This document shows positions 10,240-19,700 of a stretch of 64,000 nucleotides of DNA, in pieces. The notes under the pieces were generated by a model that was not told where the DNA came from, ran no database searches, and was given only the letters and a program-made list of their open reading frames with translations. How positions within the stretch are numbered: position 1 is the stretch's first letter; each line of letters starts with the position of its first letter. The stretch spans positions 62,001-126,000 of the forward strand of contig CAIZZF010000015.1 of the NCBI GenBank assembly GCA_903937385.1, in the 5' to 3' direction. The position numbers and the translations under genes are program-made. The DNA comes from an uncultured Holophagaceae bacterium. GTDB lineage: Bacteria; Acidobacteriota; Holophagae; Holophagales; Holophagaceae.

Positions 10240-11544
10240 TCAGGGCGCCAGCACCAGGGAGGCGGGGTAGCGCGTGTCGCTCTGGTGATTGGGGTCGTAG
10301 GCGGTGGTCGGCACGGGAATGAGCACCAGGGTGCGCTTGCCACCGGGTGCGAAGGCCACGCGGGCAGGCCCGGCGGAGAGGTCCACCAGGTCGCCGTCCT
10401 TGCCTGAGACGAGGCCCGGCACCGCCTGGACCACCCAGCGGACACCCGGGACGACCGGCGCCTGCAGGGCCACCTGGAAGGAGGTCTGGGCCTCGCTGCT
10501 GCGCTTGACCTCCAGGTAGCTGCACCCGGTGAGCATGGGCGCCGGAGCCAGGGGCCGGCTTAGGTTCGCCAGGGTCACCTGCGGGATCGCCAGGGTCGCT
10601 TCCGGCAGAAAGGCGTGCTGGGTCCACTGGGTGGGCAGCCGGCGGAAGTGCTGGCCGTCGTCTCGCAGGCCGGCGTAGTAGCGCCAGCGGGCGAAGGCCG
10701 GCAGGGAGTCCAGGAAGGTCCCCCCCACGGGCCGCAGCAGCCCGTCCACCGCGTTCACGAAGTGCGGCGTGTTGACCGTGAAGTCCGGCCCCTGGTTGCG
10801 CATGGAGACCCACAGCTCCGGCAGCCAGCCGTCGTCGCCGTGGAGGTAGCAGTCCCGCAGGAAGTGGATGTACAGGGCCGAGCCATACATGTACCAGGTC
10901 GCGTACTTGCTGTCGGTCCGGAGTAAACCCCAGTCGGCCATGGCCTGGAAGTCCATCACAGAGTAGGACGCCACTGGACCGAAGAACTGCTCCACGTAGG
11001 AGGCGCACATCTCGAAGGCGATGGGGATCTCGTCCCAGTCGTTGGCCGCGTGCACGGCATGGTTGAACTCGTGGGCCACGGTGGCCCCCAGCAGTTCGCC
11101 GCCGTAGGGCCCCCAGGGGTCGATCTTCATGAAGCTGGCCTGCCCACCCCAGGCGGTTCGTGGCGCGGTCGACACCACGTCCACCTCGCACCTGCTGTAC
11201 CCACGCCAGACGAAGACGTCGAAACGGCCGTCCGGCCCACAGAACCCCTGGTCCGAGGGCGGAGGGGTGTTGCCCTGGATCTCGATCTCCACGCGCCAGG
11301 CGTTGTCTAGGTTCGTGATGATCTCCTCCACCATCGAGAGCTCGCTGTTGGTCCGGTAGTGCACCAGGAAGGGGTAGCGGCTGGAGCCCTTGGACAGCGG
11401 CCAGTACTCCGGGTGCTGGTAGGGGATGGTGTCCTCGGGGACCGCCCCTCGGGATTCGTTGGAACCGCCGCCGCAGGCCGCCAGGACCAGGAGCAGCACC
11501 ACCAGCAGCGCGGCGCGGGAGAAGAGGGGGCTTTGGGATTCCAC
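10240..11544 (-). CDS. HExxH metalloprotease-like lipoprotein
   Basis: The product is 434 residues. A lipobox (VLAAC, Cys24) is followed by a Gly/Ser linker. A zinc-protease motif, VAHEFNHAVHAAND, places H158, E159 and H162; E178 (IAFEMCASYVEQ) is a candidate third ligand in the gluzincin spacing. The region before it (EIEIQGNT onward) resembles N-terminal halves of surface metalloproteases. The C-terminal third is beta-rich, with no recognised domain. It is probably an outer-membrane or periplasm-facing endopeptidase of unknown substrate. It is on the same strand as the M28 peptidase upstream (gap about 120 nt), so the two may be co-expressed. Confidence 0.75.
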   Translation of the reverse strand: MESQSPLFSRAALLVVLLLVLAACGGGSNESRGAVPEDTIPYQHPEYWPLSKGSSRYPFLVHYRTNSELSMVEEIITNLDNAWRVEIEIQGNTPPPSDQGFCGPDGRFDVFVWRGYSRCEVDVVSTAPRTAWGGQASFMKIDPWGPYGGELLGATVAHEFNHAVHAANDWDEIPIAFEMCASYVEQFFGPVASYSVMDFQAMADWGLLRTDSKYATWYMYGSALYIHFLRDCYLHGDDGWLPELWVSMRNQGPDFTVNTPHFVNAVDGLLRPVGGTFLDSLPAFARWRYYAGLRDDGQHFRRLPTQWTQHAFLPEATLAIPQVTLANLSRPLAPAPMLTGCSYLEVKRSSEAQTSFQVALQAPVVPGVRWVVQAVPGLVSGKDGDLVDLSAGPARVAFAPGGKRTLVLIPVPTTAYDPNHQSDTRYPASLVLAP

Positions 11545-11664
11545 GGAGGCTCCGAATCGGGCAGTTCAGGACTGGCACAGGCCTTTGGGTATTGGGCGGG
11601 CGGATCGAATTCTGGAGGACTGGCGGCGCAGTGGGGTGATCCCGAGAGGCCTCGGGTCAGCTCG

Positions 11665-13431
11665 TCAGGGGCCGAGCACGGGTGCGCTGACCTCGACCAC
11701 CGGGTAGTCCTTCCCGCCCGTCACATCGAGGAATCGCCCGTCGGGCGCGAGGTTGAGCGCGGCGGCCGGTACGGTAAAGCGCGCACGGCCCGAGGTGTCC
11801 GTGACGATCCTGCCGGTCGCGTCGGACCAGGCCGGGAAGAAATCCCGCACGAGCAGCTCGACCGTCAACGGCACGCCGACGGCTGGCTGACCCGTGAGCC
11901 CCGTGACCTCCACCTCGACCGTGAGGTCTTCCGTGGTGGTGGACCGGAGCCCGGGCGTGACCTTGGCCTTCAGCAGCGACGGATCAACCTCTGCGAACTC
12001 GCCCGGTGCGTGCGTCATCAGCTCCGCCAGGACATCTCCGAAGTAGTCGACCGACCGCGCGAGGAACGCGTAGTCGAGGTGTTCCGGGTCATCCATCGAG
12101 GTGTGGTACCAGGGGGTCCCCGTCCAGGTGCAGAGGGTTGGAATACCAGCCCGGAAGTGCGGCTGGATGTCGGTGGCGATGATCCCGCCGCTGATCCTCG
12201 CGATGTCGTCGATCCCCTGGAGCTTCGGGTAGAGCGGCGTCGACAGGCGTCGCCCGACCGCGGCGAGGGTCTGTTCGAGGACCGCGATCCGGGAGTGGAT
12301 GAGGCTCCATGTGGGCAGCGCGGTGTCCGGGTAGCTCGCCTGGGAGGCCAGGTCGGCGCCCACGGGCATCTCCAGGTTCACCGATGCGAGCACGAGCTGG
12401 GGCTGCGGCGTAAAGACGTGCTTGCGCAGGTAGTCGTAGCCGCCGTAGAGGTCGATCTCCTCGCCGTCATAGGCGATGAACACCAGGGTGTAGCGGGGCC
12501 TGCGGCCCAGCTGGCGGTAGCGCACCAGCTCGCGCCGGGCCACGCCGAGGATGCCCGCCACGCCGCTCGCGTTATCCGAGGCGCCCGCCTTCCAGCTGTC
12601 GTAGTGCGCACTGACGAGGATCACCCGGCTCGCGTCCTCGCCCGGGATGCGGCCGATCACATTGCGGCCGTGACCAGGGGCGTCCAGGGGCGACAGGGTG
12701 ACGTCGAGGCGCACCGAGGCGCTCACCGGCGTCCCCGCCTGGAGCGCCTGGATCAGGGCCTGGCCGTCCTGCTTGCCGATGGAGAGCGCCGGGATCGGGT
12801 GGGATGGCTCGAAGGTGTGGCGGACGGTGCCCACCTGGCGCAGGTTCCCCGGCGCCTGGGAGACGTAGAGCATCGCCGCGGCACCGGCCGCGATCGAGTT
12901 CTGCAGCTGGACCGAGCGATCGTAGTTCTCGTCCCGCTTGAGGACGACGATCTTCCCGGCGAGGTCCCGCCCGAGGAAGTCTTCCGGAGCGCCGATGTTG
13001 ACGTAGGCCAGCTCCGCCCGGAGCCCGCTCGCGGCGGTCCCCCCGGAGGCTTCGAGCACATCGTAGGTGAGCTCCTGCGGCTGTCCGCCCAGGGTGATCG
13101 TCAGCGGGTAGGTGCGGTAGGCGTTATAGGGGAAGGAGAATTCCTCGCAGTGAGCGTCCTCGAGGCCAAGCGCCACCATCTCGCGCAGAATCCAGGCCGC
13201 CGCAGCGCTCCCCGCCTCGCTGCCGACCGCCTTCTCGCCAAAGCCGGCGAGGGTGGTCACGTAGGCACGCATTTCCTCGGGGCGGGTCGCTGGGAGAACC
13301 ACGCATTCGGGCCCGCCCACCCGGTGGCAGCCCTCGACCAGGAGGGTGGCCGACAGGAGGATGCCGCAGGAGAGTGCGAGCGAAAATGCCCTGGAGCGAA
13401 GCAGTTGAAGCACGGTTATCTCCTGGCTCAT
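11665..13431 (-). CDS. M28-family zinc aminopeptidase lipoprotein with PA domain
   Basis: The product is 588 residues. A lipobox (LLVEGC, Cys35) predicts lipid anchoring. A protease-associated (PA) domain lies at about 110-235 (GRDLAGKIVVLKR, AAGAAAMLYVS). The M28 catalytic domain follows, with co-catalytic zinc ligands in SAHYDSWKAGASDNASG and the YDGEEIDLYGG glutamate pair. The roughly 100 C-terminal residues form an immunoglobulin-like beta domain (TVEVEVTGL, GVPLTVELLV). The likely role is extracytoplasmic peptide degradation. It is divergent from ispE and lies upstream of the HExxH lipoprotein on the same strand. Confidence 0.88.
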   Translation of the reverse strand: MSQEITVLQLLRSRAFSLALSCGILLSATLLVEGCHRVGGPECVVLPATRPEEMRAYVTTLAGFGEKAVGSEAGSAAAAWILREMVALGLEDAHCEEFSFPYNAYRTYPLTITLGGQPQELTYDVLEASGGTAASGLRAELAYVNIGAPEDFLGRDLAGKIVVLKRDENYDRSVQLQNSIAAGAAAMLYVSQAPGNLRQVGTVRHTFEPSHPIPALSIGKQDGQALIQALQAGTPVSASVRLDVTLSPLDAPGHGRNVIGRIPGEDASRVILVSAHYDSWKAGASDNASGVAGILGVARRELVRYRQLGRRPRYTLVFIAYDGEEIDLYGGYDYLRKHVFTPQPQLVLASVNLEMPVGADLASQASYPDTALPTWSLIHSRIAVLEQTLAAVGRRLSTPLYPKLQGIDDIARISGGIIATDIQPHFRAGIPTLCTWTGTPWYHTSMDDPEHLDYAFLARSVDYFGDVLAELMTHAPGEFAEVDPSLLKAKVTPGLRSTTTEDLTVEVEVTGLTGQPAVGVPLTVELLVRDFFPAWSDATGRIVTDTSGRARFTVPAAALNLAPDGRFLDVTGGKDYPVVEVSAPVLGP

Positions 13432-13483
13432 GGTAGTCGGGCGGGGTTTCTCCGGCGTACAGGGAATTCGGAATCGCCCCCGG

Positions 13484-13513
13484 TTGCTCTGAGCGCCGCC
13501 TTCGCCCTACCCT
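13484..13513 (+). promoter_or_regulatory. candidate promoter giving a leaderless ispE message
   Basis: TTGCTC (13484-13489), an 18-nt spacer and TACCCT (13508-13513) stand 6 nt before the ispE ATG (13520). No Shine-Dalgarno is visible, so transcription probably begins at or next to the start codon. Confidence 0.4.
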
Positions 13514-13519
13514 GGGCCC

Positions 13520-14356
13520 ATGACCCTGACGGTGCACTGCCCCCCCAAGCTCAACCGCTTCCTGGCGGTGCTGGGGCGTCGGGCGGACGGCTTTCATGAG
13601 CTGGAGCTCGTCACCACGGTGCTCGAAGGCCTCCCGGGGCTCACAGACACCCTGACGGGGGAGCCCGCATCGGAGCTGACCCTGACGCTCGGGGGGCCAA
13701 CCAGCGAGGGCCTCGTGGCAGATGCCTCCAACCTGGTGCTCAAGGCCTGGCAGCTGCTGGAGGAGGCGGCGGGCCGGCCCCTGTCCGCGGCGCTCCACCT
13801 GGAGAAGCGCATCCCCCACGGCGCCGGCCTCGGCGGCGGCAGCAGCGATGCGGCGGGCGCCCTGCGGCTCGGGAACCAGCTCTTCGACCTGGGGCTGAGC
13901 GACGACACCCTGCTGCGTCTGGCCGGGCGCCTGGGCAGCGATGTGCCCTTGTTCCTGCTGGGCGGCACCTCCCTGGGACTGGGCCGGGGCGAGCGGGTCT
14001 TCCCACTGCGGCCGATCCCCCTGGAGCCCCTGCTGCTGGTGCATCCCGGGCTCTATGTCGGCACGCCCAGCGTCTACCGGGCCCTGCAGTCCGTGGGCTA
14101 TCCCTTCCCCGAGGCCCTGGCCTCCCAGCCCGCCGGGGCGCCCCCGCCCTGGCGCAACGACCTGACCGGCGCGGCGATCTGGGTCTGCCCCCTCCTGGCC
14201 GACGTGCGGGAAGCCATCCTTGCCACCGGCGGCGACCCCCTGCTCTGCGGCTCCGGCAGCTGCTGGGCCGGGCGGTTCACCACCCCCGCAGAACGCGACG
14301 CCGCCGCCACCAGCCTGCGCAGCAGCCACCCCGAGTGGCACCTCTGGACCGTCTGA
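13520..14356 (+). CDS. ispE: 4-diphosphocytidyl-2-C-methyl-D-erythritol kinase
   Basis: IspE is the GHMP-superfamily kinase of the methylerythritol phosphate isoprenoid pathway; it phosphorylates CDP-ME at the 2-hydroxyl. The 278-residue length is normal. The first strand CPPKLNRFLAVLGRRADGFHEL and the ATP loop PHGAGLGGGSSDAAG (about residues 99-113) are diagnostic, and the C-terminal GSGSCWAG glycine motif is present. The ATG at 13520 has no Shine-Dalgarno but sits 6 nt after a promoter-like -10 box. No other isoprenoid gene is in the window. Confidence 0.95.
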   Translation: MTLTVHCPPKLNRFLAVLGRRADGFHELELVTTVLEGLPGLTDTLTGEPASELTLTLGGPTSEGLVADASNLVLKAWQLLEEAAGRPLSAALHLEKRIPHGAGLGGGSSDAAGALRLGNQLFDLGLSDDTLLRLAGRLGSDVPLFLLGGTSLGLGRGERVFPLRPIPLEPLLLVHPGLYVGTPSVYRALQSVGYPFPEALASQPAGAPPPWRNDLTGAAIWVCPLLADVREAILATGGDPLLCGSGSCWAGRFTTPAERDAAATSLRSSHPEWHLWTV

Positions 14357-14395
14357 CCGCAATTTCCGCACGTGTGGGTAGTCTCTGCACTCTCA

Positions 14396-14525
14396 GGGGA
14401 AAGCAACCACTCTCGCGGAGAAAAGACGAGGAGAGCGGAGGGGCGCTGAGGGCTGCGGGTTACCCGCTGTTCTCTGCGAACCTCAGCCCTCTCCGCATCC
14501 TCTGCGAGAGGGGTTGCTCTTCCCC
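14396..14525. repeat. imperfect palindromic word repeat, type A
   Basis: The left arm begins GGGGAAAGCAACCACTCTCG and the right arm ends CGAGAGGGGTTGCTCTTCCCC. The arms pair imperfectly across about 130 nt, including the GGAGAGCGGAGGGG and CCCTCTCCGCATCC segments and a central GCGGGTTACCCGC palindrome. It fills most of the 341-nt gap between ispE and the ABC transporter genes. It contains no convincing ORF and no transposase. Confidence 0.65.
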
Positions 14526-14697
14526 CACGAGTTGGACGAATCCATGGGAAGTTGGCATTCTCAGAAATCCCGGAAGAACGGAATTTATGCCCTTCAGGTC
14601 GAGATAATCCAGGTCCCACGCTATCTTCGTTTCAGCTCTTACCCCTGTCCAGACACCCGTTTCGCATGGTATTCCTGAGGGTCCGAAAGGAGTGTCC

Positions 14698-15618
14698 ATG
14701 TCCCTGCCTGCCCTCCGCCTTCGCGGCCTGCGCAAGACCTTCCCCAAGGTCGTCGCCGTGGACGGCGTAGACCTGGATGTGGCGCAGGGCGAGGTCTTCG
14801 GGCTGCTGGGTCCCAACGGGGCCGGCAAGACCACCACGCTGGAGATCATCGAGGGCCTGACCAGCTCGGATGCTGGCGAGATCGAGATCCTGGGCCTCAC
14901 CTGGGCCAACAACGGCCAGGAGATCCGCTCACGCATCGGCGTCCAGCTGCAGAGCACCAGCCTGTTCAACAAGATCACCCCCCGGGAGTCCCTGGATCTC
15001 TACGGCAGCTACTACCCCAAGCGCCGCAGCACGGAGGAGCTACTGAAGCTGGTGCAGCTGGAGGAGAAAGCGGACGCCTACCACATCACCCTCAGCGGCG
15101 GCCAGCAGCAGCGGCTGGCCCTGGCCATGGCCCTGGTGAACGATCCCGAGCTGGTCTTCCTGGACGAGCCCACCACGGGCCTTGATCCCCAGGCCCGCCG
15201 CGGCCTCTGGGACGTGGTCCGCAGCATGAAGGCCGAGGGACGGACGGTGGTCCTCACCACCCACTACATGGACGAGGCCGAGGCCCTCTGTGACCGGCTG
15301 GCGATCATGGACCACGGCAAGGTCATCGCCACCGGCACCCCGGCCTCCCTCATCGCCGACCTGGCCATTCCCAGCGTGGTGGAGCTCACCTTCGACGGCC
15401 CCGCCCCCGAACCCGGCGCCTTCGCCACGGACCTTGGCCTTGCCGTGGAGCGCCGGGCCGACCTCTGGGAGATCCCCACGCCGGATCCCAAGGCCCTGCT
15501 GCCCCGGCTGCTGGAGGCTGCCGAGACCCGGGCCGTGCCCTTCCAGCAGGTCCACATCCGCCGCGCCACCCTGGAGGATGTCTTCCTCCATAGGACAGGC
15601 CGGAGCCTCAGGGAGTAG
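14698..15618 (+). CDS. ABC transporter ATP-binding protein (ABC-2 / DrrA-type)
   Basis: This is the cytoplasmic ATPase of an exporter. Its 306 residues include Walker A GPNGAGKTTT (about 38-47), signature LSGGQQQRLAL, Walker B LVFLDEPTTGLDP and an H-loop TTHYMDEAEAL. The C-terminal extension after about residue 210 is typical of DrrA/CcmA-like subunits. The ATG at 14698 lies 6 nt after AAGGAG; the in-frame GTG at 14692 overlaps that Shine-Dalgarno and is rejected. The stop codon abuts the permease gene start. Confidence 0.93.
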   Translation: MSLPALRLRGLRKTFPKVVAVDGVDLDVAQGEVFGLLGPNGAGKTTTLEIIEGLTSSDAGEIEILGLTWANNGQEIRSRIGVQLQSTSLFNKITPRESLDLYGSYYPKRRSTEELLKLVQLEEKADAYHITLSGGQQQRLALAMALVNDPELVFLDEPTTGLDPQARRGLWDVVRSMKAEGRTVVLTTHYMDEAEALCDRLAIMDHGKVIATGTPASLIADLAIPSVVELTFDGPAPEPGAFATDLGLAVERRADLWEIPTPDPKALLPRLLEAAETRAVPFQQVHIRRATLEDVFLHRTGRSLRE

Positions 15619-15620
15619 TG

Positions 15621-16679
15621 ATGATCTTGTGGCGGCAGTTCGCAATGGAGTGGCGGCTCTACGCCCGCGACCGGGTGGCCATGTTCTGGACCATGGCCTT
15701 CCCCGTGATCCTGCTCCTGGGCTTCGGCACGATCTTCCGGGACAGCGGCGGGCCCAAGCTCGCGGTGGTGCGGGTGGCCTCCCTGGCGCCGGGCCCGCAG
15801 GATGCGGCCCTGGACCAGGCCCTGGGGGACCTGCAGCTCAAGGTGGTGGCCCTGACGCGGGCCGAGGCCGAGGCCCGCTGGGCCCGGGGCGAGACTGCCG
15901 CGCAGCTTGAGCCCGACGGCGAGGGCTACCGCCTGCGCCTGAACAGCTACCTCATGGCCCAGGCGGGCGCCACGGCGGGTCTGGTGAACCAGGCCTGGCT
16001 GGTGGCCCAGGCGCGCCTCAGCGGCGCCCCGGAGCCCCGCCGCATCCCGGTCCAAGTGGAGAGCCCGGGCCGCAAGCGCTCTGCCAACTACGCCTCCTTC
16101 CTGCTGCCCGGGCTGCTGGGCCTCAACCTCGTGAGCATGGGCCTCTTCAGCGTGGGCATGGTGAACGTGTCCTACCGCGAGAAGGGCAAGTTCCGGCGCC
16201 TGGCCGTGACGCCCCTGCCCAAGTGGATCTTCCTGCTGGGCCAGGTGCTGCACCGGCTCACGGTCGCGGTGGTGCAGGCGGCCATCCTCCTGCTGGTGGG
16301 CTACCTCGTCTTCGGCATCGCGAACCAGGGCTCCTTCCTGAACCTGGCCCTCATCATGGCCCTGGGGACCGGCTGCTTCATGGCCTTCGGGTTCGCGCTG
16401 AGCGGCTTCGCGGAGACCTCAGAGGGCTATGCCGCCATCTCGAACCTGGTGTTCTTCCCCCTGATGATGCTGAGCGGCGTCTACTTCACGCTGGACTCCG
16501 CCCCGGTCTGGCTGCAGCACGTGGTGGCCGGGATGCCCCTGGCCCCGTTCCTCAAGGCCCTGCGCGCAGTGTTCAACGATGGTGCGGGCCTGGCGGGACA
16601 TGGCTTGGGCCTGGGCATCGTCGCGGCCTGGGGCCTGGCGGCCTTCCTCCTGGCCGTAAAACGCTTCCGCTGGGCCTGA
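15621..16679 (+). CDS. ABC-2 type permease
   Basis: The product is about 352 residues. It has an N-terminal membrane segment (MFWTMAFPVILLLGFGTIF), a soluble loop of about 130 residues, and then five hydrophobic segments from about residue 165 to the end (SFLLPGLLGLNLVSMGLFSVG onward). This is the usual layout of ABC-2 exporter permeases. The start is taken as the ATG 2 nt after the ATPase stop; a GTG at 15618 overlaps the stop. It pairs with the preceding ATPase to make a complete exporter of unknown substrate (drug, lipid or polymer). Confidence 0.9.
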   Translation: MILWRQFAMEWRLYARDRVAMFWTMAFPVILLLGFGTIFRDSGGPKLAVVRVASLAPGPQDAALDQALGDLQLKVVALTRAEAEARWARGETAAQLEPDGEGYRLRLNSYLMAQAGATAGLVNQAWLVAQARLSGAPEPRRIPVQVESPGRKRSANYASFLLPGLLGLNLVSMGLFSVGMVNVSYREKGKFRRLAVTPLPKWIFLLGQVLHRLTVAVVQAAILLLVGYLVFGIANQGSFLNLALIMALGTGCFMAFGFALSGFAETSEGYAAISNLVFFPLMMLSGVYFTLDSAPVWLQHVVAGMPLAPFLKALRAVFNDGAGLAGHGLGLGIVAAWGLAAFLLAVKRFRWA

Positions 16680-16752
16680 GAGCGTTTCTCGATACGGACA
16701 ATGGCTTTGCCCCGTATTATGCAAGGGAGGACTTCCCTGCGATGCCCCCAGC

Positions 16753-19700
16753 ATGACTGAGCGCCCTGCCATGAATGACCTGCAAGCGGCCCTGGAGGCC
16801 TCGGGGCGCCGCGAGGAGGAGCTGCGCACCCGCCTCGAGTCGACCCAGGGCATGATCGACTCGATCTCGGAAGCCATCTACATCCAGGACGCCCAGGGGC
16901 GCTTCCTGGAGGTGAACGAAGGCGCCGCGCGCATGTATGGCCACCCGAAGGCCTTCTTCATCGGTCAGCAGCCGGGGATCCTCTCCGCGCCGGGCCGGAA
17001 TGACTTTGAGCGGCTCGGCCAGGCCTTCCAGAAGGCGCTTGGCGGCGAGCCCCAGGCCCTCGAGTTCTGGGGCCTGCGCAAGAACGGCGAGGTCTTCCCC
17101 AAAGATCTCCGGTTCTATCCGGGGCTCCACCGGGGTGAGCAGGTCGTGGTGGCCGTCGCCCAGGACATCTCAGTGCGCCGGCAGGCGGAGCTGACCCAGC
17201 GGGCCACCTACCGCGTTGCCGAGGCCGCCGTCGAGGCGAAGAGCGCCCAGGAGCTCTTTGCCCTGGTCCACAGCATCGTGCGGGATCTCATGCCCGCCGA
17301 GAACTTCTACGTGGCCCTGTGGAACCATGAGAACGACACCGTCTCCTTCCCCTACTGGGTGGACGAGGTGGATCCCCGACCGGACCCCAAGCCCCTGGGG
17401 CACGGCCTCACGGAATACCTTCTCCGCCTCGGGCAGCCGGTCCTGCTGGACGTAGCAGCCCTCCTGAAGCTCGAAGCCGCGGGCGAGGTCGAGCCCTTCG
17501 GTGCCCTCTCCCTGGACTGGCTGGGCGTGCCGCTGCGCCGGAGCTCCGGCATCTTCGGGGCCCTGGTGGTGCAGAGCTACGAGGGCGGTCACCGCTACAC
17601 CGATCTGGAGCGGGACCTCCTCTCCTTCGTCTCGGGCCAGGTGGCCCTGGCCTTGGAGCGCACCGAGGCCCAGCGCGAGCAGCGCATCCTGAACGCGGCC
17701 ATCGACAAGGCCGTCGACCCTGTCTACGGCATGAACACTACGGGCCGGCTGGTCTTCGTGAACCAGGCCGCCGAGGCGGCCCTGGGCTACACCCGCCAGG
17801 AACTGCTGGGGCTGTCGCTCTGGGACGTCGAGCAAGGGACCAGCCCGGATCAGTGGCCGGACCGCTGGACCCAGCTCCGGGTGAGCGGGACCAGCCGCAC
17901 CGAGACCCTCCACCGTCGCCGGGACGGCAGCACCTTCCCGGTGGAGACCAGCAGCGGCTACATCGCCTTCGAAGGCCGGGAGGTGGTCTTCACCCAGGCC
18001 CAGGACATCACCGAGCGCAAGGCCGCAGAGGCCGCCCTCCGGCACAGCGAAGACCGCTTCTCGCGGGTCTTCCACGCCAGTCCCGACGCCATCAACCTCA
18101 CCCGGCTGGACGACGGCACCTACCTGGAGGTCAGCGAGGGATTCGAGAAGCTCACGGGCTGGTCCCGGGCAGAGACCCTCGGGCGCACCTCTCTCGACAT
18201 GAACATCTGGGTGAACCCCGGGGACCGGCTTCGCATGCTCCAGCTCATCAAGAACCATGGCGAATTCGTCGGCGAGGAGCTCGCCTTCCGCCGAAAGGAT
18301 GGCTCCACCCTGGTGGGCCTCATGTCGGCCAAGGTGATGGATGTGGGCGGCATCCCCGGCCTGCTGACCGTCACCCGCGACATCTCGGACCGCAAGGCCG
18401 CCGAAGCGGCGCTGCGCACGGCGGAGCAGCGCCTGCGCACGGTGCTGGCCAACTCCCAGGCCATCATCTTCCAGCTCGACCCCGCCGGCCGATTCCTGCT
18501 CTCCGAGGGCCTGGGGCTTGCCAACCTGGGACTGGTCCCCGGCGCAGTGCTCGGCCTGAGTGCCATGGACCTCTACCGTGATGATCCCGAGACCGTCGAC
18601 CAGATCCAGCGAGCCCTGGGCGGTGAGGCTTCCCGACAGATCACCCACGCCGTGGGCCGCACCTTCGACAACTCCCTCACCCCGGTCTTCGATGAGCAGG
18701 GCCGCCTGGAGAGCGTCATCGGCATCGCCACGGACGTCACCGAGCGCCAGCAGATCGAGGAGGACCTCCGGGCCGAGCGGGGCCTCTTCGTGGGTGGCCC
18801 GGTCATGGTCATCCGCTGGCGGGCGACCCCCCCCTGGCGGGTGGACTACGTCAGCCCGAATGTGGAGGCCCTGCTGGGCTACCGCCCCGAGGACCTGACC
18901 TCTGGCCAGATCCGGTTCGACTCGCTGGTCCATCCCGAGGACCGGAACCGCATCCACGTCGAGTCGGAGCAGCTTCGGACCAAGGGCAACACCCACTACG
19001 AGCAGCAGTATCGGCTCCGGAACGCCGCTGGCGAGTACCGCTGGTTCCAGGACTTCACCGCAGTCTCCAACCCGGAGACGGAGACGCCCTACTACCTGGG
19101 CTACATGCTGGACATCACGGACCGGCGCCAGGCGGAGGACGTGCTCCGGCAGTCCCAGAAGCTGGAGAGCCTGGGCATTCTCGCCGGAGGCATCGCCCAC
19201 GACTTCAACAACCTCCTCACGGTGGTGCTGGGCAACCTGAACCTGGCCCAGATGCAGGTTCCGGAAACTTCACCGGCCCAGCCCTACCTGGACCGGATGG
19301 AGGCCACGGTGCTCCGGGCCACGGAGCTGACGAAGCAGATGCTGGCCTACTCCGGACGTGGACACTTCCTGGTGCAGCCGCAGGACCTGAACGAGGTGGT
19401 CCGCGAAGTGACTCATCTGCTGGAGGTCTCCATCTCGAAGAAGATCCGGCTCCGGTTCGAGCTGGAGCCGTGCCTGCCCGCCATCCATGCCGATGCCGCC
19501 CAGATCCAGCAGGTGGTGATGAACCTGGTGACCAACGCTTCCGACGCCATCGGCGACCACGATGGCACGATCCACCTGACCACCTCCTCGGCGCTCCTCG
19601 ATGAGCACGACCTGGCGAGGGCCTACCGCGGCAGCGCCCCGGCCCCGGGCCACTATGTCCTCCTCGAGGTCGCAGACACGGGCTGCGGCATGACGACCGA

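Noticed and set aside
11359-13599. 746-codon plus-strand ORF
   Set aside because: It is opposite the M28 peptidase gene, with Arg/Gly-rich shadow composition.
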